Shown here in pieces: positions 1-8,829 of a stretch of 64,000 nt of DNA; position 1 is the stretch's first letter, and each line of letters starts with the position of its first letter. The position numbers and the translations under genes are program-made. The stretch comes from Marinomonas profundimaris (GTDB taxonomy: Bacteria; Pseudomonadota; Gammaproteobacteria; Pseudomonadales; Marinomonadaceae): the NCBI RefSeq assembly GCF_000508165.1, contig NZ_AYOZ01000001.1, forward strand, positions 405,042-469,041, read 5' to 3'. Under the pieces are notes generated by a model. That model was not told the DNA's origin and searched no databases. It saw only the letters and a list, made by a program, of their open reading frames with translations.

Positions 1-1324
1 TTAATCTGTTAGACCATGCGGCCAATAAGGCGTTGTCGATTAAATTACCGACGAGTGTCACTAAGGCTTCGTTGGTGTCCGGTGAATACCGGCCTAATTG
101 ACTGTCACTTTCAATCAAGAAACCGACTTTTAAATCTTTGGCTTTATTGTGCTTGGCAAATATCAGCCCTGCAACGGCGCTGTTTTCGATGGTTTTAATG
201 ATTTGCCTCAGCACGACTTGGTCTCCGTCGCTTTCTTGCTGAAGGTATTCAATCGCATCGACATAGTGTTCCGCTTGCAGCATGCCAGACAAAACATTCA
301 AGCGGTTGGCGTATTCGTGTGTTTTAGCGCGCAATAAATCTGCGTAATTTTTCGTGGCGGTGAGTTCTTGTTCGAGTGATTTTTCTCCGTGATCGGGGAA
401 AAATACAATCACATAACCGATGTCGCCTTTTTGGCTTTTTATAGGGTACAGAGTGGCAATGAATTCTAACTTTCCAAGATTGAAGCGGTTCTTAGTGATG
501 TTACCTTTGGCTTCCAAGGCAAAGTGAGAAAGACTTTGGGACTGCTCGCTCAACGGCTTTTTTACCACCTGAGAAACACTCAGCACATTCATGGTTAACC
601 ATTCGATGGCCATGGCGTTAATCGCGGTAATGTTTTGCTCATGGTCAATGGCGACAATGCCATCGCGAATACTGTCTAAAATCAATTCGTGTTCTTTGAA
701 TTTTTGTACGATTTCTTCGGGTTCGAGTGATAAAAAGGTGCGTTTTAGCTTGGCAATTAAAACAGCGGCGATAATGACACCAAGTAAATACACAAAAATG
801 ACCAACAGCCCAGCTTCACGCAAATGCTGATAAATTAATTCGCTGGTGGTTTGTGACAAATAACCCACACTGACCGCGCCAATAATGTCGTCTTTGTCTC
901 TGATCGGCGTGAAGTTTCGAATGGCTTCCCCTAACGAGCCTTTGGCAACGCTGGTGAGTTCCTTGCCATCTATCAATGCGGGATAAATATCGTCGCCGAT
1001 AAATACTTTCCCTACCATGGATTGAGTTGGGTGGCTGAGGCGAATCGCTTTTTTATCCACCACCACAATATAAGACGCGTCGGTTTGCTTACGCAGGCTT
1101 TCGATATGATCTTGTAGTGAGCTTGGCTGGCCGAGGTTACTCGTTTGGATGGCGCGAATGACCCTGTCGTCATGAGCCACCACACGGGCTAACTCTAATC
1201 CGCGTTTACTGATGCCGTCTAAATAGGCGTTTTGTAAGGAATAGCCAAATACCAGAGCAATGGCGACAACAATAATGGTGATCGTCGAAATGGTGATTAA
1301 GGCAAGGTAAGACTTTAATGTCAT
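1..1324 (-). CDS. CitA/DcuS-like sensor histidine kinase (partial, C-terminus off window)
   Basis: The reading frame stays open from an ATG at 1324 to the first base of the window, so only the amino-terminal ~441 residues are present. An N-terminal membrane helix (about residues 7-25), a periplasmic CitA/DcuS-type sensor region and a second helix near residue 170 are followed by a cytoplasmic PAS region ('DGIVAIDHEQNITAINAMA'). The phospho-acceptor motif is 'KTHEYANRLNVLSGML', as in citrate/fumarate sensor kinases, and the N-box 'NLIDNALLAA' lies at the edge. It sits downstream of a 2-hydroxycarboxylate transporter on the same strand, so it probably senses the transported di/tricarboxylate. 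A CitB/DcuR-type response regulator would be expected just outside the window. The ligand is inferred, not shown. Confidence 0.85.
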   Translation of the reverse strand, partial: MTLKSYLALITISTITIIVVAIALVFGYSLQNAYLDGISKRGLELARVVAHDDRVIRAIQTSNLGQPSSLQDHIESLRKQTDASYIVVVDKKAIRLSHPTQSMVGKVFIGDDIYPALIDGKELTSVAKGSLGEAIRNFTPIRDKDDIIGAVSVGYLSQTTSELIYQHLREAGLLVIFVYLLGVIIAAVLIAKLKRTFLSLEPEEIVQKFKEHELILDSIRDGIVAIDHEQNITAINAMAIEWLTMNVLSVSQVVKKPLSEQSQSLSHFALEAKGNITKNRFNLGKLEFIATLYPIKSQKGDIGYVIVFFPDHGEKSLEQELTATKNYADLLRAKTHEYANRLNVLSGMLQAEHYVDAIEYLQQESDGDQVVLRQIIKTIENSAVAGLIFAKHNKAKDLKVGFLIESDSQLGRYSPDTNEALVTLVGNLIDNALLAAWSNRL

Positions 1325-1389
1325 GTGCGCATTACTGATGGAAAATAAGAAGCGCAATGATACAGCATACAGAGGACGGGCTAAAGAAA

Positions 1390-1415
1390 GGGAAAAGCCG
1401 TATCGGGCTTTTCCC
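1390..1415 (-). terminator. Hairpin between transporter and sensor kinase
   Basis: A perfect 10-bp stem (gggaaaagcc at 1390-1399, ggcttttccc at 1406-1415) with a 6-nt loop. On the minus strand it is followed by a T-rich run (TTTCTTT). It lies 26 nt after the transporter stop and 65 nt before the sensor kinase start, so it may terminate most transcripts and let a fraction continue into the kinase gene. Confidence 0.65.
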
Positions 1416-1441
1416 TATTATTTGATACTTAGTCATTCGCC

Positions 1442-2725
1442 TTACGCGATGGCTTGAACAACCATTGTGGCAAGAATCAACATGAAAGCACCACCGATCC
1501 GAGAAGAGATCTGTGCGAAAGGCATCAGTTCCATACGCTTACTTGCTGCAAGAACCGCCACGTCGCCAGTACCACCCATATTTGCCATGCAAAGACCACC
1601 CGTGATCGCCGCTTCGATAGGGTAGAATCCCATCATCCAACCAATTAATCCTGCACCGAACACCGCACCCAGTACCGTGATTAATACAAGCAAGAAGTAC
1701 ATAGGCGAAAGAGCCGCTAGGATTTGGTTTAGATCCGTATACGCCACGCCGATACCAACCAAAAGCGCTGGTGTTAAGTTACCAACCACAAATTTATACC
1801 AAGAATGGGCTGCTTGCTCTAGGGCAGTAGGCATAATGCCAGATACTTTGATGAGCGCGATAGACAGGATCATCAATGCGTACGTGTGCATGTCGATGAC
1901 ACTGGATAACAAGGTACCAACAAAGTACATAGTAACCGCTAAGAGAGCACCCACACCCAGTGTGGTGACATTAAGAGGTGCAGTCGATTGGTCTTCTTCC
2001 TCAATGGCTTTTTGTCCACGAATAAGCTGACCATTACCCGTTAGGTTGGGTGCAACTTGTCCTAGTTTGTTTAACAAACCGGCCATTACAATGGCGATGG
2101 CATTACCGATGGCCAGCGCTGGTACCATTTGAGACATCAATGTTTCGGCGTTCATGCCCGTTTTGCCTGACATGATTTCAACCAAAGGCACAGCACCTGC
2201 ACCCATGCCGCCGCCCATAATTGGCAAGGCAATCAGCATCACAGAATCATAAAAGCTCTTGCTTACCAACATGCCAACTAAGCCAGTGAAAAGACAGGCA
2301 AAGAACGCAGACCCAAGAATAACGGGAATGTATTTTAACGCCGCTTTTTTTAGTGTTTGAGTGTCCATGCCGAAGATCGAGCCAGTCACAAGACTTGCAA
2401 CATAAAACGCTAAGAAACCGCCGCTTTTCATAAACGTGGTGACATTTTGCTCGGCGCTTGCAGGAAAAATAGAACTGTGGAAAAGGTACGCTGAACCAAA
2501 AATAACCACGATGGCACCACCGCCGAAAAACTGATTGATTATCGGTGTTCTGTCGCCAATGTAATTTAGGATGAAGCCAGTGATGACCATGATTCCCAAA
2601 GCGCCGATCATCCCGCTTGGCATCTTGCCTGCAAAGGTGGCTAATAAAATGGTGATAGCGGCAATGGCTAAAATAATTTTACTGGTACGCTGATCTTGTA
2701 CCGTCATGGCATCGTTTGTGATCAT
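1442..2725 (-). CDS. 2-hydroxycarboxylate transporter (2-HCT family, CitS/MaeN type)
   Basis: A 427-residue multi-spanning membrane protein. Two re-entrant-loop signatures of the 2-HCT family are visible: 'LPIMGGGMGAGAVPLVEIMSG' around residue 170 (GGxG type) and 'GGLCMANMGGTGDVAVLAA' near residue 385. Length matches the family (about 420-450). Family members are secondary, usually Na+-coupled, carriers of citrate, malate or related hydroxy-acids across the inner membrane. The ATG at 2725 is preceded by GAGAG eight bases upstream. It is the first gene of a leftward unit ending with the CitA/DcuS-like kinase. The exact substrate cannot be read from sequence. Confidence 0.88.
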   Translation of the reverse strand: MITNDAMTVQDQRTSKIILAIAAITILLATFAGKMPSGMIGALGIMVITGFILNYIGDRTPIINQFFGGGAIVVIFGSAYLFHSSIFPASAEQNVTTFMKSGGFLAFYVASLVTGSIFGMDTQTLKKAALKYIPVILGSAFFACLFTGLVGMLVSKSFYDSVMLIALPIMGGGMGAGAVPLVEIMSGKTGMNAETLMSQMVPALAIGNAIAIVMAGLLNKLGQVAPNLTGNGQLIRGQKAIEEEDQSTAPLNVTTLGVGALLAVTMYFVGTLLSSVIDMHTYALMILSIALIKVSGIMPTALEQAAHSWYKFVVGNLTPALLVGIGVAYTDLNQILAALSPMYFLLVLITVLGAVFGAGLIGWMMGFYPIEAAITGGLCMANMGGTGDVAVLAASKRMELMPFAQISSRIGGAFMLILATMVVQAIA

Positions 2726-2986
2726 GGAAGACTCTCATTTATTGTTTGTATTAATTTGCGCCGCAGTCTACCAACCTTCGATCTAAGCGGAAGTTACTTT
2801 TCTTTTAATGAAACTAAAGAAAGCTTTAGAAACTTTTGTAATGCTGTTTTGTCGTCTTATTTACGTATTAAAGGAAGGTTCTTGTTGGGGGGGTGACGTT
2901 TTAGGGCGCCAGAATGGGAGCATGTACTGACAACGAAAAAGGCGTACATCGGTAATGAAAGGAGAGGGCGAAGCGTATCAAAAGAG

Positions 2987-4705
2987 TTAATGCAGACTAC
3001 GGTTTTTTCCGTGTAACTGAATCCAGTCTGTCATGGCATCCGCCGTCATTGGTCTGGCGATGAAATACCCTTGGCCAATATGGCAGCCCATGTCTATCAG
3101 TGCTTGTTCGTGCTCCATAGACTCAATGCCTTCGGCGATTAAGTTATATTCAAAAGCCTGACTAAGGGCAACGATGCACTGGATGATCGAACGATCTTCT
3201 TTATTGGACAGGATGTTTTGAACAAAGCTCTTATCAATTTTAAGTGTGTTCAATGGCAATTTTTTTAAATAGCTCAGCGATGCGTACCCTGTGCCAAAAT
3301 CATCCAACGCGACATGAACACCGAGCGCACAGCAGCCTTTTACCACGTCCACCGCACTGTTTATATCTGCTAAGGAAACCGTTTCCAGAACTTCTAATTC
3401 TAATGCTTTCGGGTTTACGTTCGGGAACGTCAGTAATAAATCAGATAGCCGTTGTACAAACCCTTTGCAGAGCAAGTGAGCGGGCGCAATATTCACACTG
3501 ACAACTAAGTCGCTTATGTCCCACAGAGTGTGTTGATGTAGTGCTTCTTTGAGAACCCATTCGCCAATAAGAATACCAATGTTAGGGTGTTCTAAGGCCT
3601 CTGAAAAATCCCCAGGATACAGAAACCCCAACTCTGGATGGTTCCAACGAATCAGTGCTTCAACACCAATGATTTGGTGACTTATCATATTCACTTGAGG
3701 CTGATAGTGAAGTTCGAATTCACGTCGTTCTATCCCAATCTCCGCTGCTTGCAGCAATTGTCGACGATGATACTGGCGTCTTTCCTCTTCCGGGTCAAAA
3801 AAAAGAATGTTATTGCTGCCCAAGCTTTTGGCTTGATACATGGTTTGATCTGCTCGACGTAAAATGGTGTCAGCATCAAGGCTTTCATTTGTCACCAACG
3901 CGACACCAATGCTGACAGACACTTGAACATGGCAATCAAATTCTGATAATTCAATTGGAATGTTCACTAACTCAATGATTTGGTTAAGATAGGCTCTGCA
4001 TTCTACATGATTGGTGATGTCGGGTAGTAAGAGAACGAACTCATCGCCGCCAAGACGAGCGAGCGTATCGTTTTTGCTCAAGATGGTTTTTAATCGATCG
4101 GCAATGGTGACAAGGACAAAATCTCCCGTGTCGTGACCATAGTTATCATTCACCGGTTTGAAATTATCAAGATCGAGGAAGGCGATGGCAGCGGTGTTTT
4201 CTTTTTCGATGATTTTTTGTAGATTTTTCAAAAAAAGTGGGCGACTGGCTAGCCCGGTGAGATTGTCGTAATGCGCCATGTTATGAAGCTTTTTTTCTAA
4301 ATCGGCTCTATGAATTGAACTGATAATAGCTCGGATCAGTTGAGCGCTTTTTAATTGCCCTTTCAGTAAATAATCACTGGCGCCTAGACGCATAGCTTCT
4401 GCGGCGACTTCTTCATCACCAAGTCCTGTAATCATAATAACAGCACAGCGGTTTTCCATAATGGTTCGAATATTACTTAACAGTGTGAGCCCAGAATTTA
4501 AGCCGAGACGGTAGTCGACAATCACACAGTCGTATTCGCTGTTATTGAGGTGTGCCATAGAGTCTTCGATCGAAGAAGCTTCTGAGATATTGGTTTCAAA
4601 GTCCGTTTTGGACAGCATGCGACGTAGGCGCTCGCGATCAACATCGTCGTCATCAACAATTAATAGTTTTAAGGCGTGATTTCCATGAGCTTCTAAAACA
4701 TCCAT
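2987..4705 (-). CDS. Response regulator with GGDEF and EAL domains
   Basis: 572 residues with three domains. An N-terminal receiver (about 12-130) carries the acidic cluster DDDD and the phospho-acceptor in 'CVIVDYRLG'. A GGDEF domain (about 145-305) has an intact 'RLGGDEF' A-site. A C-terminal EAL domain (about 315-565) has 'GVEALIRW', 'LELEVLET', 'DDFGTGYASL', 'LKIDKSF' and 'AEGIE', so phosphodiesterase residues appear complete. It can therefore make and/or hydrolyse c-di-GMP under control of phosphorylation. It is the last gene of a three-gene operon with the histidine kinase and single receiver upstream (12-nt gap). Net enzymatic direction is unknown. Confidence 0.9.
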   Translation of the reverse strand: MDVLEAHGNHALKLLIVDDDDVDRERLRRMLSKTDFETNISEASSIEDSMAHLNNSEYDCVIVDYRLGLNSGLTLLSNIRTIMENRCAVIMITGLGDEEVAAEAMRLGASDYLLKGQLKSAQLIRAIISSIHRADLEKKLHNMAHYDNLTGLASRPLFLKNLQKIIEKENTAAIAFLDLDNFKPVNDNYGHDTGDFVLVTIADRLKTILSKNDTLARLGGDEFVLLLPDITNHVECRAYLNQIIELVNIPIELSEFDCHVQVSVSIGVALVTNESLDADTILRRADQTMYQAKSLGSNNILFFDPEEERRQYHRRQLLQAAEIGIERREFELHYQPQVNMISHQIIGVEALIRWNHPELGFLYPGDFSEALEHPNIGILIGEWVLKEALHQHTLWDISDLVVSVNIAPAHLLCKGFVQRLSDLLLTFPNVNPKALELEVLETVSLADINSAVDVVKGCCALGVHVALDDFGTGYASLSYLKKLPLNTLKIDKSFVQNILSNKEDRSIIQCIVALSQAFEYNLIAEGIESMEHEQALIDMGCHIGQGYFIARPMTADAMTDWIQLHGKNRSLH

Positions 4706-4717
4706 GATACTTCCAAC

Positions 4718-5143
4718 TTAATGATTAGGTTCAACGGCCTCTTTATAGGCGTTTAGTAAGATGGCTAACTTCGCAAATTGAGGCCCAACGGCCGACTTAA
4801 CCATATAGCCTGCAACGTTATTGTCGTAAGCGCGAGCGCGGTCATTGTCGTCATTCGACGTGGTCAAAATGAAGATAACCGCGTTTTGTAAATCCGGACT
4901 GTCACGAACGGCTTCCAAAAACTCAAAGCCATTCATGACGGGCATGTTTAAATCCAACAAAACAAGAAAGGGCGAGCTCAGTTTGCGTGTGGGATGTGCA
5001 CCATTGAGTATGTCGAGTGCCATTTGACCATGCTCGGCATAGACAAGCTTCATATCAGATGAGACTTTTCTTAAACTCCGGCTGATCGATTCTGCGGCAA
5101 CATCATCGTCTTCGACGATTAAAATACTGAGATCATTAATCAT
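4718..5143 (-). CDS. Single-domain response regulator (CheY/Rcp1 type)
   Basis: 141 residues forming a receiver domain only: acidic pocket 'VEDDDVA' near residue 10, phospho-acceptor Asp in 'LVLLDLNMPVMNGFEFL', the conserved Thr in 'ILTTSNDD' and Lys in 'VKSAVG'. There is no output domain. The start overlaps the 3' end of the histidine kinase by 8 nt, implying translational coupling. In similar clusters (phytochrome-Rcp1 style) such proteins take phosphate from the kinase as an intermediate or sink. Here the likely downstream partner is the REC-GGDEF-EAL protein. Confidence 0.88.
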   Translation of the reverse strand: MINDLSILIVEDDDVAAESISRSLRKVSSDMKLVYAEHGQMALDILNGAHPTRKLSSPFLVLLDLNMPVMNGFEFLEAVRDSPDLQNAVIFILTTSNDDNDRARAYDNNVAGYMVKSAVGPQFAKLAILLNAYKEAVEPNH

Positions 5144-6614
5144 GATTATCTTTCCTTAAAAAACGAGGCCACCAAACGTGGAATGTCATTCCGCGCTGAG
5201 TGGTATTGGCTTTTACATCAATGGAGCCGCCGTGTGTTTCAACTAAACGACGACTAACAGAAAGGCCGATGCCCGTTCCACTGCGTTCACTTGAGGTGAC
5301 CGTTTGGAATAATCGAAAAATGCGTTTGCAAGCCGCTTCTGGAATGCCCGGGCCGTCATCGCAAATTTCAAAATGACACAGGTTATTTTCTGCTTTGCAA
5401 CGGACGACAATCGTGCCTTTTTTTGTATCGTGATGTTTAATCGCATTACTAAGAAGATTACGTATTACGGTTTCCAGCGGCGTCCAAGTGGAAACAAAAC
5501 GTTCTAGCTGTACATCTCGCTCTAATGTCATGCCCTCTGGAACATCCAGCAGTTCAAAAACATTATCTAATAGAATATTGACGTTAATCTCTTGAGTGTT
5601 GGCGTCTATTTTTCCTGCGCGGGCGTACGCTAACAAATTGTCAATTAGTTGTTCCATGCGCTGAATCCGCACTTCTATTCTGTTTAGGTTCTTAGTGACT
5701 TCTTCAGGCGTTCCGTCACCAAGGTCTTCTTTGACCCAATCCAATAAATCGGCAATGCCGCGCAATGGCGAACGCAGATCATGGGAAGCCACATACGTAA
5801 ACTCTTCCAAATTGGTGTTGGTTTCGCGAAGCTCTTGTTCCATGCGTTTACGTTGAGTGATGTCCAACACGAAGACAAAAACCATGTTTTTGTTGTCTTC
5901 GTCTTCAAATGGACTTAAACCAATTTCTACTGGAAACTCACGACCGTCTTTGTGCAGCGCGGTCAAATCTCGACCGACGCCCATCATCCGTGGCATGGGA
6001 TTTTGATGAAAGGAATGCCGTAAACCATCGTGATGTTTTCGGTAGCGTTCAGGCAATAGCATATCGAGCTTTTTGTTTAGGAGCTCTTCTTGTGTGTAAC
6101 CAAACGAAGCGCATAACACAGCATTGGTCAATTGAATGGTGCCGTCAGAGTCAACCACTAAAACCCCGTGAGGGGCATCTTGGATGGAGCGCTGAAACAT
6201 TCGACTTGCTCGTAAGCGAGAAGAGAGGTCGATCAGTGTCGCCAGTACAAAGGTTTGACCTTCGTGTTGCAGCGGATTCAGACCAATTTCAATGGGAATA
6301 TGCGTGCCATCTTTACGCTGAGCGTGGAGCTCTTGTCCGACGCCCATTTGACGCTTACGGGGTTGATTGAAGAACTGGCTCATCAAGTGTTTGTGGTTCG
6401 CTTGGAACTCGTTCGGTAACAGGGAATCAATGTCTATTGTCAGCAGTTCATCCGCGGAATACCCGAGTATGTCGGCAAGAGATTCATTGACGAAGAGAAT
6501 GTTTGCCTGGGTGTTAACAATCATGGCACCCATTGGTAAGCAATCAACCAACTGTTGTAAAAAAGTGCTACTTCCAAGAGGCTGGTGAGGTGAAAAATCT
6601 TTAATTTCAGCCAT
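5136..6614 (-). CDS. PAS-PAS sensor histidine kinase, soluble
   Basis: 492 residues without a membrane helix. Two similar PAS domains (about 20-135 and 140-260) each end in a 'KDGxxxPIEIGL/PVEIGL' PAC-type strand. HisKA follows with 'YVASHDLRSPLRGI' (His near 276), then the HATPase with 'NLLSNAIKHHD', 'DDGPGIP' and 'GTGIGLSVSRRLVETHGG'. All catalytic boxes are intact, so this is a cytoplasmic redox, light or small-molecule sensor; the ligand is not readable. First gene of a leftward operon that ends in a c-di-GMP enzyme. No DNA-binding output is encoded in the operon. Confidence 0.9.
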   Translation of the reverse strand: MAEIKDFSPHQPLGSSTFLQQLVDCLPMGAMIVNTQANILFVNESLADILGYSADELLTIDIDSLLPNEFQANHKHLMSQFFNQPRKRQMGVGQELHAQRKDGTHIPIEIGLNPLQHEGQTFVLATLIDLSSRLRASRMFQRSIQDAPHGVLVVDSDGTIQLTNAVLCASFGYTQEELLNKKLDMLLPERYRKHHDGLRHSFHQNPMPRMMGVGRDLTALHKDGREFPVEIGLSPFEDEDNKNMVFVFVLDITQRKRMEQELRETNTNLEEFTYVASHDLRSPLRGIADLLDWVKEDLGDGTPEEVTKNLNRIEVRIQRMEQLIDNLLAYARAGKIDANTQEINVNILLDNVFELLDVPEGMTLERDVQLERFVSTWTPLETVIRNLLSNAIKHHDTKKGTIVVRCKAENNLCHFEICDDGPGIPEAACKRIFRLFQTVTSSERSGTGIGLSVSRRLVETHGGSIDVKANTTQRGMTFHVWWPRFLRKDNHD

Positions 6615-7173
6615 GTTCTATTGATCCATTTAATCCATTAATAAGCTTCCGTTATAACTAATAGATGAAAATGGACAGATTAACAGCAAATAAACGTACT
6701 AGATTTGTTAACAAAGGTATCTCGACATGTTGGAAGTCCAGTCGCCTTTCATACATTGATATAAAAGCTGAGCTAGGTTTATTTGAAATCATGGTGTTGA
6801 GAAAAAAACATGGCATCTTAGGTGCGCTTTTCTTAAGTGAAATAACCTATCGATTTTGCCAAACATAAGCTCACGAAATGGTGAGTTTTTTAGTGTTTTT
6901 CCTACATGGTAATCGCGTCATATTACGCTTTCCTATTTACACCATTAGGCAATAAGCAATGGGTTAACGTCTTATTCCTTGGTCGGTTCTCATCCCTCTG
7001 TCGTAAATTGTCATCCGCTGGACGCTCCTAAGCATTAGGCCAAAATTCTTTCTCTCTATTATCACGGTGAAAGCTTACTTTATGGCGTCTTCAGCTTGCT
7101 GGGCGGCACAACCTTTTTTAACCACACCACGATAATCGCTTGAGTCGATTGTTTATATAAGGGAGCTGATCTG
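6615..7173. other. Intergenic region between divergent kinase and soxB operons
   Basis: 559 bases with no convincing gene. It must contain the divergent promoters for the kinase operon (left) and the sox operon (right). A short hairpin (ctcac at 6870-6874, gtgag at 6881-6885) followed by six T (6886-6891) could be a weak rightward terminator. A Shine-Dalgarno sequence, AAGGGAGC, sits just before soxB. I found no riboswitch or clear activator site by eye. Confidence 0.5.
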
Positions 7174-8427
7174 ATGCAGCATTATTCAGGCTTTGGGTTG
7201 TTAAAGCACAGTTTTAGCCATCACGAAAACTGGCAACGGGTGTGGCGTAATCCAACCCCTAAAAAGAAATACGATGTGATTATTGTGGGCGGCGGCGGTC
7301 ATGGCTTGGCGACCGCGTACTATTTAGCCAAAGAATTTGGTGTCACCAATGTCGCCGTGATCGAAAAAGGCTTCTTGGGTGGCGGTAATACCGCACGAAA
7401 TACCACCATTGTGCGTTCCAATTACTTATGGGACGAAGCTGCGCACCTTTACGAACATTCGATGAAGTTGTGGGAAGGATTGTCACAAGATTTGAACTAC
7501 AACGTGATGTTTTCCCAGCGTGGTTGTTTGAACCTTGGTCACACTTTGCAAGACATGCGCGACATCGAACGTCGAGTGAACGCCAACCGTTTAAACGGCA
7601 TTGATGGCGAAGTATTAGACGCACAGCAAATTAAAGAAATCGTACCGGTTTTAGATTGCTCAGACAGCGCGCGTTACCCTGTGATGGGTGCGTCTTGGCA
7701 ACCGCGTGCGGGCGTGGCGCGTCACGATGCCGTGGCGTGGGGATTTGCCCGTGGTGCCGATGCGCATGGCGTGGATTTAATCCAACAAACCGAAGTGCAA
7801 GATTTGATTATCGAAGATGGCACTGTCGTTGGTGTTCGTACGGCGCAATACGGTGACATTCGAGCCGACAAAGTCGGTTGCGTCGTAGCGGGTAATTCCA
7901 GCGTCTTGGCGAAAATGGGCGGGTTTGAGTTGCCGTTAGAATCTCATCCTCTGCAAGCTCTGGTTTCCGAGCCGATCAAACCGATTTTGGATACCGTGGT
8001 GATGTCCAATCATGTTCATGGTTACGCGAGTCAATCTGATAAAGGTGATTTGGTCATCGGCGCGGGGATCGATGGTTACAACGGCTACGGTCAGCGTGGT
8101 TCTTACGCCACCGTTGAACACACGATTCAAGCAATTTTAGAAATGTTCCCTGTGTTTAGTCGAGTGCGCATGAACCGTCAGTGGGGCGGCATTGTCGATA
8201 CTTGCCCCGATGCGTGTCCGCTGATTACCGAAACGCCAGTGAAGAACTTGTTTTTCAACTGTGGCTGGGGAACGGGCGGTTTTAAAGCCACACCGGGATC
8301 CGGCCATGTTTTTGCGGCGTCTTTGGCAAAAGGCGAAATGCACCCATTAGCCAAACCTTTTTCTATGTTTCGATTTCATAACGGTGCGCTGGTGGATGAA
8401 CACGGCGCAGCGGGTGTTGCGCATTAA
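7174..8427 (+). CDS. soxB: Sarcosine oxidase beta subunit
   Basis: 417 residues, the usual length for the beta subunit of heterotetrameric sarcosine oxidase. An FAD-binding Rossmann motif '[17 protein letters not shown]' starts near residue 36, and '[10 protein letters not shown]' (His 184) corresponds in position to the histidine that carries covalent FMN in characterised enzymes. The subunit oxidises sarcosine; electrons pass to FMN and O2, and with tetrahydrofolate the methyl group leaves as methylene-THF. First gene of soxB-D-A-G-purU, well spaced from an AAGGGAGC ribosome site. The order matches the Pseudomonas locus, but glyA is not upstream here. Confidence 0.95.
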   Translation: MQHYSGFGLLKHSFSHHENWQRVWRNPTPKKKYDVIIVGGGGHGLATAYYLAKEFGVTNVAVIEKGFLGGGNTARNTTIVRSNYLWDEAAHLYEHSMKLWEGLSQDLNYNVMFSQRGCLNLGHTLQDMRDIERRVNANRLNGIDGEVLDAQQIKEIVPVLDCSDSARYPVMGASWQPRAGVARHDAVAWGFARGADAHGVDLIQQTEVQDLIIEDGTVVGVRTAQYGDIRADKVGCVVAGNSSVLAKMGGFELPLESHPLQALVSEPIKPILDTVVMSNHVHGYASQSDKGDLVIGAGIDGYNGYGQRGSYATVEHTIQAILEMFPVFSRVRMNRQWGGIVDTCPDACPLITETPVKNLFFNCGWGTGGFKATPGSGHVFAASLAKGEMHPLAKPFSMFRFHNGALVDEHGAAGVAH

Positions 8428-8457
8428 TTAGGGCAAAGCCGACTTAGGAGAAATACC

Positions 8458-8829
8458 ATGTTTTATATTTATTGCCCGCATTGTTGCGAACACCGCGAGG
8501 AAGAAGAGTTTCATGCCGCTGGCCAAGCGCATATTCCACGCCCATTAGACCCAGACGCTTGCACTGACAAAGAGTGGGGCGAATACATGTATTTCCGCAA
8601 GAACCCACGCGGCATACATCACGAACTTTGGGTGCATTCGGCGGGTTGTCGTAAGTTTTTTAACATCACACGCGACACACAAACCTACGAAATTAAAGAA
8701 GTTTACAAAATAGGTGAAAAGCCGTCTGTAGTGGCGAATGCTGTCGAAGTCCAGAACAGCCATACCCAGAACAGCAGCAAAACACCGCTAGAAAATACGT
8801 TAGAAAGCCAGTCAGGAGCGACACTATGA
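8458..8829 (+). CDS. soxD: Sarcosine oxidase delta subunit
   Basis: 123 residues. The small delta subunit has the expected zinc ligands: two Cys in 'IYCPHCCEHREEEEF' at the N-terminus and the His/Cys pair in 'ELWVHSAGCRKFF'. 'RGIHHELWVHSAGC' is characteristic of the family. It is longer than typical delta subunits (about 90-100) because of a polar, Ser/Asn-rich C-terminal tail of about 30 residues that looks unstructured. The last four bases overlap the soxA start (ATGA), and the soxA ribosome site lies inside its 3' end. Structural subunit of the cytoplasmic complex. Confidence 0.93.
   Translation: MFYIYCPHCCEHREEEEFHAAGQAHIPRPLDPDACTDKEWGEYMYFRKNPRGIHHELWVHSAGCRKFFNITRDTQTYEIKEVYKIGEKPSVVANAVEVQNSHTQNSSKTPLENTLESQSGATL

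Noticed and set aside
6665..6868. 67-codon rightward frame followed by a small hairpin
   Set aside because: Composition is unlike the neighbouring genes, there is no ribosome site, and it falls in the divergent promoter region of the kinase and sox operons. The hairpin is only 5 bp.
7100..7173. Sigma-54 promoter before soxB
   Set aside because: A GGCAC is present but the -12 GC element at the required spacing is missing.
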